From the NCBI GenBank assembly GCA_907164885.2, contig OU015490.1, positions 92,992,799 through 93,056,798 on the forward strand: a stretch of DNA of 64,000 bases, written 5' to 3'. Made by a program: the position numbers and the translations under genes. This stretch comes from Dolomedes plantarius (Eukaryota; Arthropoda; Arachnida; Araneae; Dolomedidae). This document shows, in pieces, positions 1 through 11,127 of this stretch; the stretch's first letter is position 1, and each line of letters starts with the position of its first letter. The notes below the pieces were generated by a model, which was given only the letters and a program-made list of their open reading frames with translations, made no database searches and was not told the origin of the DNA.

Positions 1-896
1 AGAAATTTTACACATTGAGTCATTTTTCGTTTTTAAAAAATGCAAATAATATATTAAAATTTAAATTATTCGGGGGGAAAATCTGATATAGTGTGTTTTA
101 AACGCTCCTAAATTCCTTTGGTTGAAGAAATTTATAAAATGGATCCTGTTGCAAGGTGCAGAAAAGTCAAGGCTATCTGAAAATACCATTTTTATTGAAT
201 TATCAGCATTTATGTAGCTGTAAACAGAAGACACAATTTCTTTTCTCCATAGGTTGCAGTAATATCAATGATTTGTAATATATGAAGAGTTTATTATGGT
301 TTTAAGTCTTCACCAGATGTGGATATATTGTAGAAATTAATATGTTTAAAATATTGTAATAATATTAAGTTGCTACATGTGTAGTGTTTCAGTATGGATT
401 TATGTTTGTAGATACACTGTTTAATTATTAGTGGCAAATGGCCGTGCCTATTGGTTTTGTATGTTATGTTTAAGTAGTACAATTGGTTGAACACACAATA
501 AAGGAAAAGAAAGGGGGAAGCAGGCGGGAACGGTTTAGGAAAATTTGTATTTTTGGAATTCTTATTCCTTTTTGAAAAATTATTTTGACGTTAACGGTTT
601 TTTTTCTCCTGAGTTTACCTTGTTAAAAATTGATTTCAGCTTGGGGGCTTTCATTGTTGTCACTCGAAATTTGCCGGCAAATGTTTTAAATGGCTGTTAA
701 ATGGTAAGATTTTTGTTTAGTGTGCGCGACCTCTCTGCGAGTTGATTGGCAGGGTTGTGTCGCGCGATTTAGCAATGGTTTTAGCACAGGATCTACCGTA
801 TCTCCGAAAGGTGGGGGGAGGGGAAATTTCTCTAATTTCTGCATAGGTTAACTTTGAGGCGAGCGAATTCAACAGGGTTAGTACACAGCAGCCGTA
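1..896. repeat. TTAA-type MITE family 1, copy 1 (left end cut off by window)
   Basis: The right terminus (about 847-896) matches the termini of the copies at 7320-8011 and 13460-13881: GTACACAGCAG preceded by a GAGCGAATTCAA-like stretch. The body (1-240) shares long AT-rich stretches with those copies, including GATCCTGTTGCAAGGT near 142. This copy has extra internal sequence, with a CpG-rich patch around 720-770. No coding potential is visible. The left end lies outside the window. Confidence 0.7.
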
Positions 897-2095
897 ATGG
901 TCCCTTTCAATTTACCTTCATTTCAACTAGTGAGGGGGTAGTAAACAATGTATAAATATTTTTATTGTAATTAAAAGTTTAGATAGTCAAGATTTATTCA
1001 TGAAAATGAAAATGTCAAAGAAGAGGAAATGATAGTAAATGTGAATGGGTGGCTGCTAGTTTCGAAATAATGAATAATTTATCATCAGGCCGAAGAGAAT
1101 TGGGTGTGATTGCTTTTACGGGCAATTCCCTAATGTGAACATCATCAAAATCTTGGATATAAACAGGGGACAGAAAATTTTAGAATCACAACATGAGAAG
1201 CGGCGGAACATGCAAACTCTCCAAAAACGAAAACCTGAGCCTAAACAATGGGCACACCCGTTAACGAAGTCAGCAAATTAAGCAAGACATTTGAGAGAAA
1301 GACGGAAAAATAGAACCAAGATGACTCATTAATGAGAAAGAATTAAAAAATAAAGGTGTAGTGTTAAATGATTAAATAAATGGAGTAGAGACTGTAAATT
1401 AAACAGAAACATTAACGTGCAAATTATGTTCAGGCAGTAGATACTGTAAACACGCCATTGACTTAAACAAGCAGTTATCAGACTATACAGTTTTAGTGAA
1501 TGGCATGACAATAACTGAAATGCTTTAATATGTTTATATGTTCATGACATTCGTTTAACAGTAACTTCCTTTATTACTTATTTCTATATATTTTACCTTT
1601 CATCAGCGACTAAAATGTTTTTTTGTACATTTTTTCCAAAGAGTTTTCCCATTAACTATTTTTATGAACATTATATGAGTTTGATACAATAGGATGATGA
1701 TATGATCGTGGCGTCGGAGTCAACACAATTGTGCGGAAAGCGGAAAGTGTTGGATCGATTATCGGGTCAATATAAATGTTACTTCAAAAAAGATTACGGC
1801 ATGAACTAGAGGAGTAATGGTTACAACATTTGTGCGGTAAATGCAGGAAATTGGGATTTGTCCTCTGTGTCAGTCAATGTTAGGTATGGATAAGTACGGT
1901 TTATTCGTCGTTATTATAGTATAGTACAAACAAAAGAAGATTCAGTGTGGGTTTAGGTACTTTCTGATTGCTCTCAAACCGGAGAAAATATATAAAAAAG
2001 GAATTGAAGAGGAGATTTTGAAGAGGATTATGGCATGTCTTGATGGTATACCAGTTAATGCATGTAACACACCCATTATATCACTTCCTTAAATT
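897..2095. other. AT-rich intergenic DNA, nothing recognised
   Basis: I find no conserved coding, RNA gene or element ends here. Short reading frames are in random AT-rich sequence with no recognisable motif. Confidence 0.5.
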
Positions 2096-2515
2096 ATAAC
2101 TGAAAGGGAAAACTAGCTCATATTTCCATGACAGGAGCTAGACTCAGGCTGAAAGGAATAAAAATTAAATTTGGAAGCAGTCTGGATTAATCGTTTATTA
2201 GAGCGACAAGAGTGCATCCATTCATTTTAGAAGAACGGCTCGGAATAATATCACCTTTCAACATTAAACGCGAGAGCGCGAAGTACCTGTGACTATTATT
2301 TGTAGGGTCAGCAGATTTTGGGGCTCGCGATGCTAACCCACTCCTGAATCCGAACATATACACGTGTAGAAATGCAAAGGCATGTGATTCGAGGGAAGTT
2401 CTGTGGCTAAGGGTTTTAAAGCGATAAATTGATATTACTGGGGATCGGATTAATGATAGGGGAGTTTAAATGCTAGAATGGGGGGCATAATATTTAATAT
2501 ATTACATGCATATAT
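2096..2515 (+). repeat. Dispersed repeat R, copy 1
   Basis: About 400 bp here match, as the reverse complement, 15985-16425. Shared blocks include GAGCTAGACTCAG, AATATCACCTTTCA, GGGGCTCGCGATG, ACACGTGTAG and GGTTTTAAAGCGATAAA in the same order. The two copies are diverged by scattered substitutions. I see no coding region, no clear tRNA boxes and no target duplication, so the class (LTR fragment, SINE or MITE) is unresolved. Confidence 0.7.
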
Positions 2516-2877
2516 CTAGGAAACGAAGAAAGTCCGATTTTGATTCGTGCCAATCAGACTGGTTTTCAAGAATCTTGCATTTATGGTGACGTTAGACTAA
2601 GTGCAGGATTTCTGTTTACTTTGCTTGACTGTCATTGCATTCTTCTTGTTATAACCTTAAATGTAAATAACCTTTCTCTGTTGAATTATTTACTAGCTAT
2701 AATTGACTGGCAACAGCAATTACAATATAATATCATGCTTTATAATACAATAATCAAAAAGATAAAGAATATATAGGTACGTATTGGTTGCAGTTATCAA
2801 GTATATTTACATTTTTAATTGAAGTTCAGTACGTCAAGGAAAAAATATAAAAATCTACCATATAGGAGTTTTAGAGC
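2516..2877. other. AT-rich spacer, nothing recognised
   Basis: A 78-codon open frame is present, but its composition is that of random AT-rich DNA and it carries no family motif. Confidence 0.45.
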
Positions 2878-3014
2878 TTAACACTAGAAAGACGGGATTT
2901 TTTTTTTACTGAACGTCGTCATATTGACGGTTAAAAATAAAATCATGAGTTTAAAATATTTAACGTCTCGTGTCAATAGTTAAATATTTTAATTTTTGAA
3001 CTATTTCATAATAA

Positions 3015-3850
3015 TCTATACTAATATATAAAGAGAGAGCGGATTTTGTATGTGGAGGGTAATCTCCGGAACCACTGCACCTATTTGAAAAATTCTTTCA
3101 CTATTTGAAAGATAAATTATTCCAGATGGACATAGGCTATATATTATGTATATCTGATCAGTAGAAAGAAAGTTAAGGGCCTAAATGTTGAGCTGATGTT
3201 TCACCTTTACAACTTTTCCTTTGTCAACCATAGTCAAGTAACCATAGCAACACATCAAACGATATTTTCATTTATTATCAGTAAAACATTTAACATTTGA
3301 ATTTTCTTTGTCAACAATAGTTATGTAACCATAGCAACACATCAAACTACATTTTCATTTATTATCAGTAAAACATTTAATATTTTAAAGATTCAAGTGG
3401 AGGAGGTATTGATAAATACAAAAAAAAAATTTTGAAATTGGCAACGTGTAAGAGTTTATTGAAGAAAATTACATTTGGGACCACGCTTTTTATTGGACAT
3501 TTAAGGTAAAAAAAGATTTACAATTTATTGTCTATCAACTGAAAATTTATTGTTATAATATTACAGAACTTTATTTAACTTATAAACTTTATGTTTTTGA
3601 ATTTATGTACAATTTTATGCACAATTTACGTAAATTGAACTTGAATTATTGAACTTTATTCAAAAATCAGTGTGTTTCATTGAAATTGAAATTTATTCAT
3701 TATTCCGAATAGGTCTATGTTTGTTCCTTTATAAGGGAAAAGTATTGCTTCAATTGAGCTGAAATTTTGTATAGATATAGTTGATAGTTCAGATTAAAAC
3801 ATAGGCGTATTATTTTTTGAAAATCGGGCAACGCCAGGTACTTCAGCTAG
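3015..3850 (+). mobile_element. Non-autonomous Helitron-like element, type 1
   Basis: Begins with TC (TCTATACTAATATATAAAG) and ends with CTAG, preceded by the short GGGCAACGCC hairpin-like motif about 15 bp upstream, with A before and T after. This is the terminal grammar of Helitrons: 5' TC, 3' subterminal hairpin, CTRR, insertion between A and T. No Rep/helicase coding is present. It differs internally from the four type 2 copies in this window. An internal direct duplication (two CATAGCAACACATCAAAC blocks near 3244 and 3332) is visible. Confidence 0.65.
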
Positions 3851-3861
3851 TATATAATAAA

Positions 3862-3975
3862 CTAGCTGAAAACCCGCACTTCGCTATGGAGTACATTCAA
3901 ATTAAATAAAATGGTCAATGTATGCAATTAAGGCTAAAAAAAATAAATTATATATATATATATATTTTATATATA

Positions 3976-4026
<51 letters not shown>

Positions 4027-4660
4027 AAAAAATCGTATGGGATATTTTTATAGATAAAATAATGCAGAAGAAAATATTCAAATTAAATCTAATAGGATAT
4101 ACTAAAGAATATAGTACAATTAATATAGTACAGTTTGAGGATCATATTTTTTACTGTATTTTAAAATTTTTTTGGATAATGTCCAATCGTCTGCCGCATT
4201 AGCAAGAAAATAAAAATGTTTTTGTGTATTTAGTTGTTATGCAAGTAATGATAAATTTATTTAAAGTACCAGAAAAAGAAATCACGTGATCAGCATTTAA
4301 TAAATTAAATTCTAAAAATTAATTTTAAAAAATTCACCAAAAATCAGAAAAGCGAGGTAAAGATTCGAAAAAAATTTCATTTTAAAGGAATTTTTATGAT
4401 CTTTCTCATGATATAAATTTTATAACCCTCAAATTATTATTTTAAATGCAAACTTAAAAAAGTTACAAAAACAGCCTAAAATCTAAAATTTAATTAAAAA
4501 AATCTATCAAGAATTTTTCAAAAATCTTTCTTAGTGCCCCCCTACACTATAAGAAGAATAGCCATGCAAAATTTCAGCCCTTTAGGTCCAGCGGATTGGT
4601 CTGTGCGTTGTATGTCAGTTAGTGAGTCAGTCTGTTACGGAACTGTTTTTTATATATAGA
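3862..4660 (-). mobile_element. Non-autonomous Helitron-like element, type 2, copy A
   Basis: On the minus strand it starts TCTATATATAAAAAACAG and ends with a hairpin (ACTCCATAGCGAAGT-like) plus TTTTCAGCTAG. It is homologous over its length to 17750-18486, 47675-48492 and 57741-59830, sharing blocks such as CCGCTGGACCTAAAGGGCTG. The 3' end lies 11 bp from the 3' end of the type 1 element, in opposite orientation. A (TA)n tract near its 3' part (3949-4022) sits where copy D also has one. Confidence 0.7.
3949..4022. repeat. (TA)n microsatellite inside Helitron-like copy A
   Basis: Nearly pure TA dinucleotides, slightly interrupted. Any tyrosine/isoleucine-rich frame over it is an artefact. Confidence 0.9.
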
Positions 4661-5178
4661 TTAGCATAAATTTAGGTATATTTTTATGCAGATATACCGA
4701 GCTGACTATCTGGTACTGTTTATGCGTAAAAGTATGTGCATGGTTTGTGCAGCTCTTATTTTTCAACACCAATATTTCCGAAGAGCCAATATTTCCGTTA
4801 TTTGCAAAAGCGGGAAGAGACGGAAAGTAAGTAACATTTTTCCGGTATTATTTTAAAGATTTCTATTACAGCACGTTTTCTCCCCCTCTTTACTATCGAA
4901 TATAATTTTGTAAATGTGTATGCATATCTCGCGTAAAATTAGAAAAAGTCATAAAATTTCAGAAACCTCAGGACATAAATACAGACATAGCGCTCAATAG
5001 TATGTCCGAAACCGTCAAAATGACGGCAGCCGTCTTTGTAGCGTTAAAAGTTTAACATTGCTGTTGACAAATTGGCCAGTCTTGTTGTTGATATAAGGAG
5101 CCCGGAAAACACTCTGTAGTCAATAGTTTGTTTTATAGAAAGTAATTAATGAGCACTGGCTGCCTTAAATAATTAATA

Positions 5179-6479
5179 AAGAAGGTCGTTCGCACTTTAT
5201 GAAAACGATTTTGTATTTTTTTTTTGTCGTTTGCATTTTGAGATAAAAATTTGGCAACTTCAAAATAATTTTCTGCTGCTTTCTTTTGATTGGAATGCAA
5301 AATAAAAGATTTATTTTGAAAATGGCTCCTAAAATCGATAGATCGCTCAATGGTTACGTAACTGCGCTTTCCAAGGAGAAATATTCGTATCAACAAATAA
5401 TAAAGCGGTGTAAAAATCGTGGATATGGCGTTTCAAAAAAAGGTATTTATAATATATTAAATTTGAAAGGAAAAAAGCATCTAACTGAAAGTAAAAATGA
5501 AAACATGACCGCGAAACCTCATCCTAAGACTGTTCAAACGCAGGTAAATATCAAGAAAGGGAAGTCTTTGATCCTAAAAGAAAATCCGCCGACTCAAAGA
5601 TCCATTGCATCGAAACTAAGAATGTCTTCTGGCACTGTAAGTAAAATCATTCATAAAGATTTGAAGTCACAAAAGTTGTTTAAATCTAACGTTCATCTGC
5701 TTTTTCCAAAGCATATTGCTGAAAGAAAAACCAATTGTAGAAAATTATATAAAAAACACCTAGCTGCTGAAAAAGGGAAAGTTTTGGTAACAGTCGATGA
5801 GGCATGGGTGTATTCAAGTGACTATAATAAAAAAAGATAAATTTTCTATTGCTCAACTGACGGGAATGACCGTACGAAATGGCTTCGTTAATGTACAGAA
5901 AAGTATCTAAAGGTATTTATGATAGTCGCAGTATTTTGTTACAACGGCAAATTAAAAATCAAAAATGTCTCAAGTAAAGCCGAAATTAGTTCACTCTACT
6001 ATCAGCAGAAAATTTTAGAACCAATTTTTGAAGAAGAAATTCTAAACATATATGTTTAGGGCATTGATAAAGATGAGCCTCATATGGACAAAGTCTCTTG
6101 TCACACGTCTAATTTACTGCCGCTTATTTAGCAAAGAAAGAATCTCAAACAGGAATAAAGTGTATCCCATTTAATGAAATACTTGTAAAATTACCTGACG
6201 CGTCTTCAATGGACTTTTGCGATTTCGGCTTATTTAAACGAGTCTTAGGAAAGCGTCATACAAGAACACTGAACCGACTTTGGAAAACGGTCCAAGAGGA
6301 ATGGGGTAAAATTGACATGACGCTACAGAGGAAAAATTTATTTTCATGGAAAATTCAAGGTAGAGCTATTGTCAAGAACTATGGCTATCAGATAGAAGCA
6401 AATCGCCGCACAAAATACTGCATTTATACATAAAACTTAACTATCAAAATCGTTTCAATAAAGTGCGAACGACCTTCTG
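5179..6479 (+). mobile_element. mariner transposon, DD41D type, copy 1 (decayed)
   Basis: Inverted termini AGAAGGTCGTTCGCACTTTA are at both ends, flanked by TA on each side (5177-5178 and 6480-6481), the Tc1/mariner target duplication. The length of about 1.3 kb is usual for a mariner. The single gene inside is broken. A relative with different termini lies at 11128-12446. Confidence 0.9.
5322..6433 (+). pseudogene. mariner transposase pseudogene (DD41D)
   Basis: The protein would bind the element's inverted termini and cut and rejoin DNA in the nucleus. The first frame (ATG 5322 to stop 5840) carries an N-terminal helix-turn-helix region and ends just after the first catalytic aspartate in VTVDEAWVY. 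The reading then breaks. Downstream pieces in other frames keep MDKVSCHTS (second aspartate) and MDFCDFG (third aspartate), with in-frame stops between. The C-terminal piece (6209-6433) aligns well with the copy at 11182-12302. Several stops and at least one frameshift make it inactive. Family membership follows from motif order and from the spacing counted in the second copy. Confidence 0.85.
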
Positions 6480-6481
6480 TA

Positions 6482-7319
6482 GAAAGGTGGAAAACAAATT
6501 TACTTGGATTACCTTATTTTTATACATAAATGATTAAACGTGTGCTAAACAGTAATAAATATTCCTATCGACAAAATACAATAGCTTTTATGCTGTTTTA
6601 ATTTGAGCGCGACCCAAAACTTCTGGAAAACAGCAAAGCAAAACACACTGTGAAGCTAATATTTTAGCAGAACAGTGTGATCGCACTGTTTTCTCTGCCT
6701 AAACTCATCCATTTAAAACTGAATAGGAGCTATTATCATCCAGTAAATTCTTTTGTTTAGAAAGCGCCAAAAACAAACTGCAAAATACTTTTCCGACAAA
6801 GCTTTTCATTGTTGATAATTTCGAATAAATCATGTCTTACTTTAACTTTTAATTAAAGGAGATATTTTCTTATGCATGGCCAAAACAATGAATAAAAATT
6901 TCCTCGGAGAAATTCAGTCTTTTATAAAATTTCGTCGGTTTATGACGGGAAAATGGAAGGATTTCGGGAAATAATTAGATGAATTGAAATGGCTCAAGAA
7001 AATGGCTATAGTAGCACATTAACAAGAATTATTGGTTGTGAATTTCTGATGGTAAAACTGCTTTTGAGTTTTTATGAAGTATGTAACGTATTTTGTTTAC
7101 CTAAACGTAAGTGAATGCACCAGATCACGTCGCAGATCGCTAATTCTCCTGTTTACCTATGGAGAATATTTCTCTCAGTATTTTTCTAATTTAAGAGTAG
7201 TATACGCGTATTTTTAAATTCGTTTTTTGGTGGTACAATGAAGGACACATGGTGGTTAAATGAAGGACACATGGTTTTACAGATTTTGAATTTTTCAACG
7301 GTTAATTTTGTACAGGTTA
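6482..7319. other. AT-rich intergenic DNA with one short direct duplication
   Basis: No gene or element ends found. Near 7233-7273 the block AATGAAGGACACATGGT occurs twice in tandem. Confidence 0.5.
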
Positions 7320-8011
7320 TTAAAGCTGCTGTGTACTAACTCTATTGGATTTTTTTACCTCATGTTAACCTATGGAGGAAATGTGTCCAAGGACTGCCCA
7401 CTTCGAATGGAAGATTATTTAAGAAAAATTGTACCCCGTAATAGAGAAAGGAATTTTACACCTTGGGGAATTTCTCTTTTTTTTTGAAAAAATACAAATA
7501 ATATTTTAAAATTTAAATTATTCGCTGAAAAAGTCTGGTATAGAGTGTTTTAAACGCTTATAAATTCCTTTGGTGGACGAAATTTATAAAATGATTCCTG
7601 TTGCAAGGTACAGAAAAGATCAGGCTATCTGAAAATACCATTTTTATTGGATTATCAGCATTCACGTAGCTATCAGTAGCAGACACATTTCACTCGTAGT
7701 AAAGGGAAAAAACAAAGAAAGCAACAATGAACTGGTGTGTAAATTAAGCAGGGTTGCCATTATAAATTGGTTAAATAGAAAGTTTAGGATTGCGAATTGT
7801 AAGGGAAAAAAATCGGCTTGGTGGTGTCCGAGTAAGTCGTTCACCCCCGAGCCAGTGGGCCCCTGCTCAGCGGATTGCTGGGGGGACGACTTGGCTCCAA
7901 TTAAATATGCCGTATAAGCTTATCGCTGTGGTCGGCGAAACCTTTAGAATTTCCCCATAAGTTAATATTGAGGTGGGAGAATCTAATAGAGTTAGTACAC
8001 AGCAGGCTTAA
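7320..8011. mobile_element. TTAA-type MITE family 1, copy 2
   Basis: TTAA at 7320-7323 and 8008-8011 encloses inverted termini (AGCTGCTGTGTACTAAC on the left; GTTAGTACACAGCAGGC on the right). Compared with copy 3 (13460-13881) it has about 270 bp of extra sequence. This includes a GC-rich self-complementary block at about 7830-7896. No protein is encoded. Confidence 0.8.
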
Positions 8012-8329
8012 GCTATTGATTTATCGCTAAACACTACACATTGTTTGACCATATGCTAAAATAAAAAAGATTTTGAAAAATATTTGCGTTGCAATCAAGA
8101 GTCTATTTTCAAAGGTTGTGTCAGAGGCACGCACACATGGTGGCGTTGGGCCCAATTTTAAGTGAAAAAAGCCTCGCCATATGCGACCAATTTAAGAAAA
8201 AATTGACGGTGTTGTTAAAAGTCGTTAGTGGAGTGTTCCATTTAAGGTAATTACAGCCATCACCGGGGGACCAGATGCTCTGACACATTAACTGTTCGGA
8301 AGTCGCGGGAGCTTTCCAACGCGGAACCA
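8012..8329. other. Sequence upstream of heat-shock-type promoter
   Basis: No gene found. From about 8120 the GC content rises toward the promoter-like block at 8330-8377, with additional GAA/TTC motifs between 8290 and 8330. Confidence 0.45.
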
Positions 8330-8377
8330 GAAGCTTCGAGAATGATCTGGAATTTCTGAAAGATGGGGTATATAAAG
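8330..8377 (+). promoter_or_regulatory. Heat-shock-element array with TATA box
   Basis: Five 5-bp units in strict register read GAA (8330), TTC (8335), GAA (8340), ATC (8345, one mismatch) and GAA (8350). This alternating inverted nGAAn spacing is what trimeric heat-shock factor binds. A TATATAAAG box follows at 8369-8377, so a rightward start near 8400 is expected. An AATAAA-like signal (GAATAAAC) near 8572 means the unit could be a solo LTR (promoter plus polyadenylation signal) rather than a host gene. No protein is seen downstream. Confidence 0.5.
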
Positions 8378-11125
8378 GGAAGAAAAGAACGAAGGAGGGG
8401 TAGGTAATAATGGGACGTGCTTCCTGTCTCTATTGCTGGACTTTAGATTGAACTGAGTTTTGACTGTCTCTCTCTCTCTCTCTGATTTTGGATTGATGAT
8501 TGTTCTGATTGAGGCTTGATAATGATCAGTTGATAATGGAAATGTTGTATCATAGATGTTGTAAATACATATGAATAAACAAGATATATGTACATATGTA
8601 AGGAAAAAGTAGTTTATGTGTCCATGGAAACCATAAATGAGCTATTTAACTACGAAATCCCGGCATGTTGTAAAAAGAAAAAAATATATGTATTTGGTAA
8701 TCTGTGATTAGAAAATGCTTAAAGGAAAGTTTCTCGTAACTTAACACAAGAATTGAAGATCTGTGAGATGAACTGATATGCTGCCTGAAACAAATGTTAC
8801 TGTTAAGATTCATAATGAATCCAAGGGAAATAACAAGTATGAAAAGGAATTACACTAGTTTTCTAACGACGATAATTTCTGGCACCTGCATACATTAGAA
8901 ACATTATGAAAACTTTCACATTTATGAGTAAAAATTAAGATGAGTTATAGAGAAAAGCATAGCAAAACCCCAAAGGAGGGCTCAGCTGTTAAATTCTGCA
9001 AATTTTCGTCTCTAGAGCTTGCAAACCTTCATGGATCGGTTTCGTCTTTTAATCGATAACTATACTAGAAGGAGTCGGAATAGCATTGAATGAATCAGAT
9101 TATCTGGGGATCATATTTTCACTTTGACTTTCTCTCGAAAAGTTCCACGAATTTATTGTGTTACATAAGAGCTTATATGAAAAGTAACATTTCTGACAGT
9201 CATATACAACTGGATATTAGATAGAGATAAATGTTATTTCATAATATTTAAATGCACTACACTTAGAAGTACATTTAAGTAAGCGCTTTAGCATCTGGCT
9301 ATCGTGCAGCCAACTGCTAAACAGACAAATTCTTTTAGCCATTTTGGGGTTTTAGTATTGTCTAACGCTTGATAACATACTAAAGCTGTACTCCCTAGTT
9401 TTATTGTTCGTGTTACTCATTTTTTATTTTAAAATGAGATAGGTTTACTCATCCTTTTTTCTGAAAACTTTTTTAGCAATTTCTTAAAATGATTTACGTC
9501 TCATAATTGTTTTATAAATAAAACCCTTTCTGCTATTAATACTCATAATATAAAATGATATATAACATCTAATTTACAATGTTTTCCCCATTTCATCTAA
9601 GGGAAAAGTCGAAGTAGGAAAAGTCATTAGACTACAGATTTGGAAAAGAACTGGGGAAATTATTGACAAACTTTCAGTTTTCTTTAAAATGATCCACAGT
9701 GAAGATGATTTGTTAAAAATCTAACTGAATTGGAATGAAACTGGATTTGAAGAAAAGAAAATTATAAAATTTTCGGAAAATTATCAGTATTCCGATAATA
9801 ATATGATAGATAAGAATCTAGTAGATAAAGTAATGACAATAATATAGTAGAAATGTTTGAAAACTGAAATTATAACGTAAAAAAATGTTTTACAAGAATA
9901 AACAAACTAAAAGTTATTTATTTTTCTAAATAACAAAAAGGTACGTATTACTTGCGATTTTTACATGTATTAACTTTTGAAGTTAAAATACAGTCTGCTA
10001 TGGGTAAAGGATAAATATATTCTTTAAATCGATTTTCGATCTCGTCTAACTTACGATATTCGACCACAAATGTGTCATTAATGGCTAATGAAATATGTCC
10101 TTTAAATTAAATATATGTCTGTCTCTATGAATGCAACATCAGATACGATTGTATGAATATTTTAGATGGTAACCGGTATTCATTCAGTGCATATTGTTAG
10201 GTATATAACACAGAAAAATTCCAGCAACAGCTTTATCGAAAGAAAAATATTGAATTATTATTCTATGAGCTCAGATCGTTGATGTAATTTCTGTTAATAC
10301 TTAAAGAGATGAAACGAGAAGACATATACACAATATCAGACATTATTATGAAAATATTGAAACATATTAAATAAAATTAGTCACGAACTGTTCTCTTTAT
10401 AATTCAGAATATCAGAATTTGTTTGTCAGTAGTTCAATACTTGATAGAGAAAGGTGTCCCCAAAGTAAGACGAAATGGAGTAAGATATGTTTCGTTAAAT
10501 TAGGGGCGGTAGCTCCTATTAATTCCATTTTTCGATTATTTGAGGTGTAGATAAAATTTTGATGGTGCCCAAAGAAATCATGCAGTTTCTTCAATTACAA
10601 AATTAAAATGCAATGGTTGCCAGATTTAGCAATATTCCGTATCACAAAATTTGATAACAATACGAATATTAGCTTATTCGGAATACTAGTCCATTTTTAA
10701 TAATATTTAAAGTAAATTTAGCGCAAAGATTAGACGGGAGATAAGTGTTTTCAAATTTCTTTGCCGACATCTGCCGGTTGGTTGAGTAATATTTTATTTC
10801 CTGCAAATCTATTTAATTTACAGGAAAATTCTGCTAGTTTAGTGATGTGGCTCTGCGTAAAAGTCAAAGACATTTTTTTTTTGCATGTTTGAAAATTTCG
10901 TACCCAAAATATTTCGACGAGTAATTTCTCAAGATAATATAAAATTGATTTCGATTCCTGAATTATAAACAGCACACAAGTATTAAATAGTTTTGTTAAA
11001 TCATCACGAAAAATCTATCGTGGTGGTCTAGTATCAGATTTCACTAAAATTATTCATAACTTACAAACAATGGATGGGTCAAAAGCCGATCTAGAAGTGT
11101 GCAAAGTTAAGTAATAAACTACATG
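8378..11125. other. Long AT-rich stretch without recognised genes
   Basis: It contains a (CT)n run near 8466-8481 and a candidate AATAAA near 8572. The rest is AT-rich sequence without motifs, splice-bounded exons or element termini that I can support. Confidence 0.5.
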
Positions 11126-11127
11126 TA

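Larger units (their letters stand above)
2878..5047. mobile_element. piggyBac-like TTAA element split by two Helitron-like insertions
   Basis: TTAA occurs at 2878-2881 and 5044-5047. The sequence inside each is a matching inverted terminus: TTAACACTAGAAAGACGG on the left, and on the right (reverse complement) TTAACGCTACAAAGACGG. A GTCATNTTGACGGTT block follows about 30-45 bp inside both ends. TTAA duplications are characteristic of piggyBac-type transposition. Without the two insertions the original element would be only about 0.5 kb and non-autonomous. No transposase is present. Confidence 0.65.
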
